Shown here: piece by piece, positions 46,012 through 53,726 of the stretch | How positions within the stretch are numbered: the first letter of the stretch is position 1 | How the letters are laid out: each line of letters starts with the position of its first letter | Source of the DNA: Lampris incognitus | Lineage: Eukaryota > Chordata > Actinopteri > Lampriformes > Lampridae | Reading direction: 5' to 3' | Assembly (NCBI RefSeq): GCF_029633865.1 | Contig: NC_079219.1 | Span: 59,599,284-59,663,283 of the forward strand | Length of the DNA stretch: 64,000 nucleotides | Notes under the pieces: model-generated | The model's database searches: none | The model's input: only the letters and a program-made list of their open reading frames with translations | Told to the model about the DNA's origin: nothing | Program-made: the position numbers and the translations under genes

Positions 46012-47180
46012 GTATGTATGTATGTATGTATGTATGTAAGTATGTATGTATGTATGTATGTATGTAAGTATGTATGTAAGTATGTATGTATGTATGTATG
46101 TAAGTATGTATGTATGTATGTATGTAAGTATGTATGTAAGTATGTATGTATGTATGTATGTATGTATGTATGTATGTATGTATGTATGTATGTATGTATG
46201 TATGTATGCTATTTCAGCTCTTGTTAAGAATAACATGTATCCGGGCAGCGTAGCGGTCTATTCCGTTGCCTACCAACACAGGGGTCGCTGGTTCGAATCC
46301 CCGTGTTACCTCTGGCTTGGTGGGGTGTCCCTGCAGACACAATTTGTTGTGTCTGCAGGTGGGAAGCCGGACGTGGGTGTGTGTCCTGGTTGCTGCACTA
46401 GCACCTCCTCTGGTCAGTTGGGGCGCCAGTTTGGGGAGGAGGGGGGACTGGGGGGATAGCGTGATCCTCCCCCGCGCTGCGTCCCCCTGGTGAAACTCCT
46501 CACTGTCAGGTAAAAGAAGTGGCTGGTGACTCCACATGTATGGGAGGAGGCATGTGGTAGTCTGCAGCCCTCCTGGATCAGCAGAGGGGGTGGAGCAGAG
46601 ACCGGGACGGCTCGGGGGAGTGGGGTAATTGGCCGGGTACAATCCCCCAAAAATAATAACAATAATAACATGCATAGTGAACATCAGTGGAGGTTGCTGA
46701 GCGGTCCTGACCGACACCAGGTAAACTGGCTCCCAGGACTTCTGTGTACACATGTGCAGCGTCCCTGGATGATGCCTCCTCCCATACATGTGGAGTCACC
46801 AGCCGGAGGTAACTCGGGGATTCGAACCGGCGATCCCCGTGTCGGCAGGCAACGGTACAGACCGCCACGCCACCCGGACGCCCTTTTCGTCGTGGTCTTG
46901 ACGTTGCCTGACACGTCGTCCTTATGACACGTAACGAATGTGACCCGTAGCCACACGCGGGGGGAACCTCCACCTCCACCTCACCAGCTGCTGCCTTCCA
47001 CACCTCCACTCATCCGAGTTCCTTACCTTGCAGGTCAGCTGTGACACCGATCCGTATGACAAGTTCATGCCGTTCGAGCCCTCCTTCCTGGTTACGGTCA
47101 TCTGTGCTGAACCTGCGCTGTGTCCCACCACCATGACGTGTCCTACAGGAGCCCGGCAGCACCAGTTACACACATGCTGA
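27904..47180 (+). CDS. kel: Kell-like M13 (neprilysin family) type II membrane protein, predicted catalytically dead
   Basis: Exons: 27904-27930, 29903-30287, 30395-30676, 31885-32000, 32920-33078, 33213-33284, 36825-37013, 37449-37609, 37712-37829, 38561-38659, 38771-38869, 38966-39043, 41128-41231, 41528-41617, 42290-42357, 45351-45511, 45603-45692, 47034-47180. Phases join throughout, giving 814 codons (human KEL 732). Order: proline/glutamine-rich cytoplasmic tail, one membrane segment (KLLILLLLGSSICASILGLL, about residues 108-127), then the M13 ectodomain. KEL-like blocks include FYLSCLDTNSIEAAG, STFPFFKLYVG, APVIDWLGSLQATF, PRWMQCVSETE, FHPTYPRAMNYG and VALQAY. Human Kell cleaves big endothelin-3 and is bound to XK on red cells. 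Here the zinc motif HExxH reads KDILH (42327-42341) and the ENxxD motif reads EVWVQ, so peptidase activity is not expected. The intron after 33078 has a GC donor. Position next to zyx supports orthology. Confidence 0.9.
28433..28618. mobile_element. hAT-type MITE in kel intron 1
   Basis: A 186-bp element with terminal inverted repeats: caatggttctcaatcaggtc at the left and gacctgattgagaaccactg at the right. It has no coding capacity. The target duplication is not clear. Confidence 0.8.
28862..29768 (+). mobile_element. LINE, Rex3/RTE-like, 5'-truncated, in kel intron 1
   Basis: The plus strand has one long open frame (about 270 codons, 28872-29684) covering the C-terminal part of an RTE-clade reverse transcriptase. 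It shows the FSDDVVLLAS catalytic box, then EFKYLGVLFRSEG, YQSVLVPPLTYGHELW, RSSDIRRELGVESLLLHVER and GRRPRGRPRTHWRDY. It ends in tandem gatgg/gatga units at 29728-29766, the typical Rex3 tail. The frame is nearly intact over the retained part, so insertion was fairly recent. The endonuclease and N-terminal RT are missing. Confidence 0.9.
30873..31300 (+). mobile_element. SINE family A, full-length copy
   Basis: Head tctgggtagcgtaggggtct and B box ggttcgaatcc at about 30928. The tail ends near gggagaacagg. It lies in kel intron 3. Confidence 0.9.
31400..31640 (-). mobile_element. tRNA-derived SINE of a second type
   Basis: Read in reverse, the head contains an A/B-box arrangement around 31560-31625 (ggtttgacccccggctcct). 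It is followed by the phrase gtgtccttgagcaaaacact that is common in fish SINEs. It differs from family A and from the V-SINE. Confidence 0.6.
32011..32053. repeat. (GAT)n microsatellite
   Basis: About 14 gat units, 10 bases after the donor of the kel exon that ends at 32000. Confidence 0.95.
32054..32830. mobile_element. hAT-like non-autonomous element split by a V-SINE, in kel intron 4
   Basis: The ends match as inverted repeats: agaggtgtggactcgg near 32055 and, in reverse, gatgtgggaccaagtc near 32828. The interior repeats gacttgactt-type words, as in a common fish MITE. The V-SINE at 32188-32490 interrupts it. No protein coding is seen. Confidence 0.6.
32188..32490 (+). mobile_element. V-SINE, near full length
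   Basis: The tRNA-like head has B box gggttcgagccc at about 32230. The conserved V domain (tttgcatgttctccccgtgt and cacagtccaaagacctg) follows. The 3' end is tggatgggtgg. Confidence 0.9.
33589..33912 (-). mobile_element. V-SINE, full length, with short CA run
   Basis: Reverse orientation. The 3' tail end is at about 33589 and the head (gcggcacggtggcgc in reverse) is at 33912. An internal (CA)n lies at 33719-33738. It lies in the kel intron between 33284 and 36825. Confidence 0.9.
33925..34820 (-). mobile_element. 5S-rRNA-derived SINE3-like repeat, split by another SINE
   Basis: Read in reverse, about 34745-34705 (gatgggagacctccaagg) matches the internal promoter end of 5S rRNA. The body has cgttaagccgaggtcccgac and ccatggtacttatc words of a widespread fish SINE3-like repeat. 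The 3' end is near 33930. A V-SINE variant at 34305-34650 separates the two parts. Confidence 0.6.
34305..34650 (+). mobile_element. V-SINE variant with L2-type 3' end
   Basis: The head ggcggcacggtggtgcagtg, B box gggtttgaaccc and V domain are clear. The 3' half differs from the other V-SINEs: it has cctgagcaaggcatggcgag and ends tcattaaagtatatcatatc. It is inserted inside the 5S-derived repeat. Confidence 0.8.
35252..35695 (+). mobile_element. SINE family A, full-length copy
   Basis: Head gcgtccgggtggcgtggcgg at about 35252 and B box ggttcgaatcc at 35307. The tail is c-rich and a-rich. It lies in the kel intron between 33284 and 36825. Confidence 0.9.
36103..36537 (-). mobile_element. SINE family A with an internal tandem duplication
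   Basis: Reverse orientation. About 34 bp around ctgatccgtcccggtctctg occurs twice at 36142-36209. The head lies near 36490-36537. Same kel intron as the previous copy. Confidence 0.9.
37005..37318 (+). mobile_element. SINE family A inserted across a kel exon-intron border, with target duplication
   Basis: The element spans 37018-37305 and is flanked by the 13-bp direct repeat gagctgcaggtat (37005-37017 and 37306-37318). That repeat holds the last nine bases of the exon and the first four of the intron, so the insertion duplicated the 5' splice site. The copy lacks part of the body near the tail. The upstream donor (after 37013) keeps the frame. Confidence 0.92.
37328..37400. repeat. (CA)n microsatellite in kel intron
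   Basis: About 25 CA units, then interrupted acagacacac units, about 50 bases before the acceptor of the exon at 37449. Confidence 0.95.
37903..38490 (+). mobile_element. V-SINE with internal duplication and simple-repeat expansions
   Basis: Head cggcacggtggagtgg and B box gggttcgagccc are followed by the V domain. About 100 bp of the V domain and its flank occurs twice (38042-38140 and 38242-38340). The copies are separated by (GT)n at 38136-38200 and followed by (GT)n plus a G homopolymer of about 24 at 38350-38373. It lies in the kel intron between 37829 and 38561. Confidence 0.85.
39270..40445. repeat. Higher-order minisatellite in kel intron (1.2 kb)
   Basis: Short 11-12 bp units (gtgacaggtggt, gaatgacaggtg) are grouped into blocks, each ended by gtgatggttctgagaacttg. 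About 20 blocks are present. The long minus-strand open frames through it (HHTTCHSPPVTH type) are repeat by-products. It lies between exons 38966-39043 and 41128-41231. Confidence 0.95.
40551..41005 (+). mobile_element. SINE family A, full-length copy
   Basis: Head gcgtccaggtggcgtggcgg and B box ggttcgaatcc at about 40607. The tail is gggagaaaatgggagaaaaa. It lies about 120 bp before the kel exon at 41128. Confidence 0.9.
42105..42235 (+). mobile_element. V-SINE, 3' half
   Basis: ctgcgatggccaggtggcct and tgggataggctccagcaccc, then tggataatggatggatgg. The head is missing. It ends about 55 bp before the kel exon at 42290. Confidence 0.85.
42428..43440 (-). mobile_element. LINE, Rex1/CR1-like 3' end, in kel intron
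   Basis: Read in reverse: KFADDTTVIGRITNN (RT catalytic FADD box) near 43320, then YRDEIQHLTSWCTTNNL, INGVEVERVSSFKFLGV, TIESILTICISVWYGNC and CLRRGLSI. The last part after a frame change still reads PSGRRY-like blocks. The element ends in attgaattgaattgaat repeats at 42428-42446. It is 5'-truncated and its left border merges with the minisatellite that starts at 43441. Confidence 0.85.
43441..45330. repeat. 62-bp minisatellite in kel intron (about 30 copies)
   Basis: The unit of 61-62 bp contains tgtttttatccagtcccaga and atgtgctgggcctcagtgtt. The variants mostly sit in the t-run (ttttta, ttttaa, tttta) and at cag(t/c)ccc versus cagtctc. Short gacctcagtgttgt repeats end the array about 30 bases before the acceptor of the exon at 45351. 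Open frames across the array are by-products. Confidence 0.96.
45693..46209. repeat. (GTAT)n array starting at a kel splice donor
   Basis: About 515 bp of gtat units with scattered gtaa variants. The first unit is the donor itself: ttttcacag|gtatgtatgt after 45692. The purest run is at the 5' end, with interrupted runs in the middle. Confidence 0.97.
46233..46660 (+). mobile_element. SINE family A, full-length copy
   Basis: Head tccgggcagcgtagcggtct and B box ggttcgaatcc at about 46290. The tail ends in (aat)n. It directly follows the GTAT array in the last kel intron. Confidence 0.9.
46773..46884 (-). mobile_element. SINE family A, internally deleted fragment
   Basis: A body piece (cctcccatacatgtggagtc) is fused directly to the reverse-oriented head (ggattcgaaccggcgatccc ... 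ccacccggacgccc). About 250 bp between them is gone. Confidence 0.8.
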
Positions 47181-47506
47181 GCAGGAATCCCCGCTCCTCA
47201 CACTCCTCCGGGGCAAACAAATCCCCTGGATTATCACACAACCTGCCACTCGCTGATTAAACTGCATCTGCAAACGATCTGCCGGGATGCCCACGGTGTA
47301 AAGTTCCCCCACTGCCCGAGGAGTCGCCCTCGAGCACCACAGCTCCTCCCTCTGACAGTACCACAACCAGCAACACTTCCTGTGTCGTCCCACTTCATGC
47401 AGCTGTGGGCATGAAGTGGGACGACATGCCGGGACCCCAGCCCACAGCACCGCAACACACAGACACACACACACACACACAGCAAAGCACCACAGCAACA
47501 CACATA
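47181..47506. other. kel: kel 3' flank
   Basis: Follows the kel stop codon. No AATAAA was found close by. gtgggcatgaagtgggacga repeats in inverted form around 47400 (tcccacttcatgcagctgtg / cacagctgcatgaagtgggac), a small hairpin. It probably includes the kel 3' untranslated region. Confidence 0.4.
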
Positions 47507-48010
47507 GCGGGTGTAGCGGTCTAGGCCTCGGCTTTGTGTCGACGCAGTTGCCCACCGGGGACCGGGGTCCACGACCCGGTCTCGTCAGATCCGACTATGG
47601 CCGGACTCGGTGAAGCAGCGATCACTGGCAGCGCCGTCTTGGGGAGGGGGCGGAGGGGGCTTGTGTTCGTCACACGAAGGCGTCTCTGTGTGTGGGGCAA
47701 GGCAGTGGTTCGGCAGCCTGGAGTCGCCTTGTCACGGAAGTGGGGAGGCGACTCTCCTTCCAGACTGCCGGCCGGGGAGACGCAGCTGGTGAACACATGA
47801 TGCAGTACGAGGGTGGAGTTTGATCTAGAATAGTTTGATCTAGAATAGTTTGATCTAGAATAGTTTGATCTAGAATAGTTTGATCTAGAATAGTTTGATC
47901 TAGAATAGTTTGATCTAGAATAGTTTGATCTAGAATAGTTTGATCTAGAATAGTTTGATCTAGAATAGGGAGCGACTGGCCACTAAATTGGGAGAAAGAA
48001 GGGAAAAATC
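47507..48010 (+). mobile_element. SINE-like element related to family A, carrying a 15-bp tandem array
   Basis: The start (gcgggtgtagcggtctaggc) and the end (ctggccactaaattgggaga, then agaaggg) resemble the head and tail of family A SINEs, but the body is different. Ten copies of tttgatctagaatag (15 bp) are inserted before the tail at about 47819-47968. Confidence 0.5.
47819..47968. repeat. 15-bp tandem array, ten near-identical copies
   Basis: Unit tttgatctagaatag. No variation between copies is visible, so the amplification is recent. Confidence 0.97.
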
Positions 48011-48042
48011 AGACATACATTTTTTTTTAAAATCTGAAAAAG

Positions 48043-49470
48043 AACACACATACCCACACTAACACACATACCCACACTAACACACATACCCACACTAACA
48101 CACATACCCACACTAACACACATACCCACACTAACACACATACCCACACTGACACACATATCCACACTAACACACATACCCACACTAACACACATACCCA
48201 CACTAACACACATACCCACACTAACACACATATCCAGACTAACACACATATCCACACTAACACACATATCCACACTAACACACATATCCAGACTAACACA
48301 CATACCCACACTAACACACATATCCACACTAACACACATATCCAGACTAACACACATATCCAGACTAACACACATATCCAGACTAACACACATACCCACA
48401 CTAACACACATACCCACACTAACACACATACCCACACTGACACACATACCCACACTGACACACATACCCACACTAACATACATACCCACACTAACGAACA
48501 TACCCACACTAACACACATACCCACACTAACACACATATCCAGACTAACACACATACCCACACTAACACACATACCCACACTAACACACATATCCACACT
48601 AACACACATATCCACACTAACATACATACCCACACTAACATACATACCCACACTAACACACATATCCACACTAACACACATACCCACACTAACACACATA
48701 TCCAGACTAACACACATATCCACACTAACACACATATCCAGACTAACACACATACCCACACTAACACACATACCCACACTAACACACATACCCACACTAA
48801 CACACATATCCAGACTAACACACATACCCACACTAACACACATACCCACACTAACACACATACCCACACTAACACACATATCCAGACTAACACACATACC
48901 CACACTAACACACATATCCAGACTAACACACATATCCACACTAGCACACATACCCACACTAACACACATATCCAGACTAACACACATACCCACACTAACA
49001 CACATATCCAGACTAACACACATACCCAAACTAACACACATATCCAGACTAACACACATATCCAGACTAACACACATATCCAGACTAACACACATATCCA
49101 CACTAACACACATATCCACACTAACACACATACCCACACTAACACACATACCCACACTAACACACATACCCATACTAACACACATACCCACACTAACACA
49201 CATATCCACACTAACACACATACCCACACTAACACACACACCCACACTAACACACATACCCACACTAACACACATACCCACACTAACACACATACCCACA
49301 CTAACACACATATCCACACTAACACACATATCCAGACTAACACACATACCCACACTAACACACATACCCACACTAACACACATACCCACACTAACACACA
49401 CACCCACACTAACACACATACCCACACTAACACACATACCCACACTAACACACACACCCAAACTAAACAA
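48043..49470. repeat. 18-bp minisatellite, about 79 copies
   Basis: Unit aacacacatacccacact with common variants cc/tc at bases 10-11 and ca/ga near the end. Because 18 is a multiple of three, two minus-strand frames stay open for nearly 500 codons (MCVSVG and VCVLVW repeats). These are by-products. Confidence 0.97.
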
Positions 49471-50341
49471 AAGTCACCATCCAAGGGAATGGACGCCAGC
49501 CAGGATGACTGTGGAACCGCCGGTCAGCATGGGTTAGCAGTTAGCTTAGCCCGCCCCGCTTCCGTGTCCTGTCAGACCGCCCTTGGCGTTTCCTCCTCGG
49601 GTGCAGCTCCAGGCAGGGGCCGTGGTCCCCGGGCCCACCGGACGCAGCAGACCAGGCTCTCCCAGCCGATCCAGCCCAGCTCTCCCAGCCAGACACCCTC
49701 CACACACCTCCCCGCACTCCTCATGACGACATCAAAAACACCACCGTCAACACCAGGCGAGGCCGCCGCCACACCGCCCTCGGTGTTACCAGAACCGCCA
49801 GTCTGCATGGGCTAGCAGCTAGCTTAGCCTGGCCCGCTCTCCCAGCAGATCCAGCGCCAGCTCTCCCAGCCACCAAACGAAGACACAACTTAGACGCAGG
49901 CGTGGACAAAGACGCTGCATGGACGGTGCTGGGTGAGGCCGCCACAAATGTGAATTGGTGCCGCCATCTTCCCACACCGGAAGCAGAATGTTGTAAAACA
50001 GTGTTAACATTTTCCAAATGTCACCATAAAGGAAGTTCTGTTATTATAAACAGAACTTCAGCGTCTCTCGTAAAACAAGAGAAAAAAGATAAAGATGCTC
50101 AAGCCGAGAAAGAAAGGACAGACAAAGGCATACGTGGTAATTATGCGCACCATCTTTAAATACTATTTTTGGTATTTCTGTAAATAAAGATAATCAAAAT
50201 GGAACCCAGCATGTTGTGTTTTTCTTATCAAAACGAGGTTAGACTGGGACACGTGGTCTTACAGGAGGCGAATGAGTGCAGCTAGTTGTCCAACAACGAT
50301 AACCAAGTCCCTCAGGAAGTGTTACTTGTTATTTTTCAGGG
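49471..50341. other. Unrecognised repeat-like DNA, no gene called
   Basis: A partial tandem duplication is visible: gttagcagttagcttagccc at 49532 is echoed by gctagcagctagcttagcct at 49811. ctctcccag..gatccag..ccagctctcccagcc likewise occurs at 49658 and 49838. Short proline- or alanine-rich open frames have no recognised domain. It may be an unclassified non-autonomous element. Confidence 0.4.
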
Positions 50342-50520
50342 CGCCACTTTACAATAAGACGACCCTTATGAAGGGTTCACGAATGGTTCATAATTAGTTT
50401 ATTAATTAGGCTGTGAACACTTGATAAATCATTAACAAGCTGGGCAACCATGACCTGCTGCTTGCCAAATAGTGAGCCCCCATTTATGTGTACCGTTAAC
50501 CCTCAGATCTCATTGGTTAC
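50342..50520 (+). mobile_element. Half of a palindromic MITE
   Basis: ccactttacaataagacgac through ccctcagatctcattggtta matches the right arm of the element at 59536-60412 (in reverse). The mate arm is absent. Confidence 0.7.
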
Positions 50521-50684
50521 TCAGCTAGCAGCTAGCAAGCGCTGCGTCGGTAAGTAAACCAGGAGGCTTCCAGAGGAGGAACCGCATGGCTGCAGTGGGA
50601 GGTGGAGGAGGCTCGGTTGTGTGTCGGGGCTGCTGTGCTGCACCTGGACGTACCGCCCAGTGTCTCGGTAGCAGGTCATGGGTC

Positions 50685-51215
50685 CTCCGACAGGAGAAGG
50701 ACCCAACACACACAGCTAAAAGCACCCAGGAATGGATCAGAACAAAACCCTGGACTATTGTGAAGTGGCCCTCTGCGAGTCCTGATCTGAATCCTATCGA
50801 CCATGGATCAGAACAAAACCCTGGACTATTGTGAAGTGGCCTTCTGTGAGTCCTGATCTGAATCCTATCCACCATGGATCAGAACAAAACCCTGGACTAT
50901 TGTGAAGTGGCCTTCTGCGAGTCCTGATCTGAATCCTATCCACCATGGATGGGGAGAGCTGAAAGGTGCAGTCTGGAGGAGGCCCCCATCGCTCTGAGAC
51001 AGCAGCAGCGGTTTGCTCAGGAGTGGGCCAACACACCTGTTACCAGCTGCCGCCCGCCACCACCTCCTCCGCCTCCTCATGAGCGCTACAGGGATCAGGG
51101 CACTGCAGCGAGGCCTCTGAAGGTTGAGCAGCAGTATATGAGGGGAGGGGGCCCATCACTTTCGTCCACGCCATTTTCATTGTTTTATTATTTACAATGT
51201 TATGTTGAATAAAAA
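50685..51215 (+). mobile_element. Tc1-like transposase remnant with a 71-bp triplication
   Basis: The plus strand reads KDPTHTAKSTQEWIRTK, then WTIVKWPSASPDLNPIDH, which resembles the Tc1 D..H...SPDLNPIE catalytic block, and later GELKGAV..RRPPS..., FAQEWANTPV. The segment 50732-50944 consists of three copies of a 71-bp unit covering the SPDLNP block. Frames change, so it is dead. Confidence 0.8.
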
Positions 51216-51539
51216 CTTCCCAAGCAACGTCTGACCTCTATGAAACATGGAGTGAGTAACGCTGGACGCCACTTACTGTTGTCACTTTCAGCTTCATTCA
51301 GAGGAAACTGCACATTTGTAGGGACCTGCCAGCAGGTCAGACGTTCACCATGTGGACCAGAGACGGCCCCTTTAAGACAGCGGGTTCAGGGGTTAGCAGG
51401 GGGGATTGTGGGTAGACACAAGGCTTAGTTGGGATGGTTGTAAACTGTTCACTTGAAGTGTGTTGGAGGAAATACAGGACGCCATGGCTGCGTGGGCGAA
51501 GGAGAAGCGGCGGCGTCGCCTTTCTATCATCCTCCACAC

Positions 51540-53128
51540 GTTCTTCATGTATTGGGGGGGTTCTTCATGTATTGGGGGGTTCTTCATGTATGGGGGGTTC
51601 TTCATGTATTGGGGGGGTTCTTCATGTATTGGGGGGTTCTTCATGTATGGGGGGTTCTTCATGTATTGGGGGGTTTCTTCATGTACTGGGGGGTTCTTCA
51701 TGTATTGGGGGGTTCTTCATGTATTGGGGGGGTTCTTCATGTATTGGGGGGGTCTTCATGTATTGGGGGGTTCTTCATGTATTGGGGGGGTTCTTCATGT
51801 ATTGGGGGGTTTCTTCATGTACTGGGGGGTTCTTCATGTATTGGGGGGGTTCTTCATGTATTGGAGGGGTTCTTCATGTATTGGGGGGTTTCTTCATGTA
51901 CTGGGGGGTTCTTCATGTACTGGGGGGTTCTTCATGTATTGGGGGGGTTCTTCATGTATGGGGGGTTCTTCATGTACTGGGGGGTTCTTCATGTATTGGG
52001 GGGTTTCTTCATGTACTGGGGGGTTCTTCATGTACTGGGGGGTTCTTCATGTATTGGGGGGTTCTTCATGTATGGGGGGTTCTTCATGTACTGGGGGGTT
52101 CTTCATGTATTGGGGGTTTCTTCATGTACTGGGGGGTTCTTCATGTACTGGGGGGTTCTTCATGTATTGGGGGGGTTCTTCATGTATGGGGGGTTCTTCA
52201 TGTACTGGGGGGTTCTTCATGTATGGGGGGGTTTCTTCATGTACTGGGGGGTTCTTCATGTACTGGGGGGTTCTTCATGTATTGGGGGGTTCTTCATGTA
52301 TGGGGGGTTCTTCATGTACTGGGGGGTTCTTCATGTATTGGGGAGGTTCTTCATGTATGGGGGGTTCTTCATGTACTGGGGGGTTCTTCATGTATTGGGG
52401 AGGTTCTTCATGTATTGGGGGGTTTCTTCATGTACTGGGGGGTTCTTCATGTATTGGGGGGGTTCTTCATGTATGGGGGGTTCTTCATGTACTGGGGGGT
52501 TCTTCATGTATTGGGGGGGTTCTTCATGTATTGGGGGGTTTCTTCATGTATGGGGGGTTCTTCATGTATTGGGGGGGTTCTTCATGTATTCGGGGGGTTC
52601 TTCATGTATTGGGGGGTGTTCTTCATGTATGGGGGTTCTTCATGTATTGGGGGGTTCTTCATGTATTTGGGGGGTTCTTCATGTATGGGGGGTTCTTCAT
52701 GTATTGGGGGGTTCTTCATGTATTGGGGGTGTTCTTCATGTATGGGGGGGTGTTCTTCATGTATGGGGGTGTTCTTCATGTATTGGGGGTGTTCTTCATG
52801 TATTGGGGGGGTTCTTCATGTATTGGGGGGTTCTTCATGTATTGGGGGGGTTCTTCATGTATGGGGGGGTTCTTCATGTATTGGGGGGGTTCTTCATGTA
52901 TTGGGGGGGTCTTCATGTATTGGGAGGGTTCTTCATGTATTGGGGGGTTCTTCATGTATTTGGGGGGGTTCTTCATGTATTGGGGGGGTTCTTCATGTAT
53001 TGGGGGGGTTCTTCATGTATTGGGGGGTTCTTCATGTATTGGGGGGGTTCTTCGTGTATTGGGGGGTTCTTCGTGTATTGGAGGGGTTCTTCGTGTATTG
53101 GAGGGGTTCTTCATGTATTGGGGGGGGG
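51540..53128. repeat. G-run minisatellite, about 85 copies of a 17-20 bp unit
   Basis: Unit ttcttcatgtattgggggg with variants in the g-run length (5-7) and atg/act. The unit holds no stop codon in any plus frame, so all three plus frames stay open for about 570 codons. These are by-products. Regular G5-G7 runs on the plus strand could fold as G-quadruplexes. Confidence 0.97.
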
Positions 53129-53726
53129 ACGTGACCATGTCTGTACATACCTCCACTTCCCGGAGATCATCCTCCTGATCATCCTGTAGAGTGCCCCTCC
53201 ACCACAGGACCTCTGGCCCGTTCCGCAGAGCAGTGGGAACGGGTGTAGGCATCATGGGGAAGCGGGCCCCTCCCCTACCGTGTTTTCTCCATGTTTGTGG
53301 CGGGAAAAGTCAAACAAGTTTGACGCATTAACACAACCTGCACACACTTGCAAGAAAAAGGCGCTAGAGTTTCAGCTTCCTCTTCTTCCTCTTCTTCTTC
53401 CTCTTCGTCGTCATCATCATTATGAGAATTTGAGGCGGTGAACTATGACCTTTTGGTAATTGTTCTGTCCCCATGAGGACATTATTTTTTTTGGTCGGTT
53501 TATCGCCCCCTGCTGGCACTTCCTTGACTAACACCAGTTTACGCATTTAAGCGCGTGGCCTTGTGTCACGTGACTCAGTCAGGAAGTGGGTTGTGAGCAG
53601 AACAGCCTCATGGGTTTTGTCTCCATTTGCCTTTTCAAATCCGCTTCAGTCCTCTGCGGTGCATGTGTCTGGTGGCCTTCTGGGTACGTCAGGTGTCTTA
53701 TCACCGACACACTCTTCTCACCTCTG
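53129..53726. other. Spacer between two arrays, nothing recognised
   Basis: Contains a (ctt)n-like run at about 53380-53410. No exon or transposon protein was recognised. Confidence 0.4.

Noticed and set aside
47983-49484. Two overlapping minus-strand ORFs of 495 and 485 codons
   Set aside because: They only translate the 18-bp array. The unit length is a multiple of three, so the frames stay open by construction; no start context, domain or exon structure.
49489-50159. Small genes on either strand between two arrays
   Set aside because: Proline- or alanine-rich frames on both strands with visible internal duplication; more likely a non-coding repeat.
51434-53189. Three overlapping plus-strand ORFs of 566-578 codons
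   Set aside because: Translation of a stop-free G-run minisatellite in all three frames, which excludes a selected reading frame.
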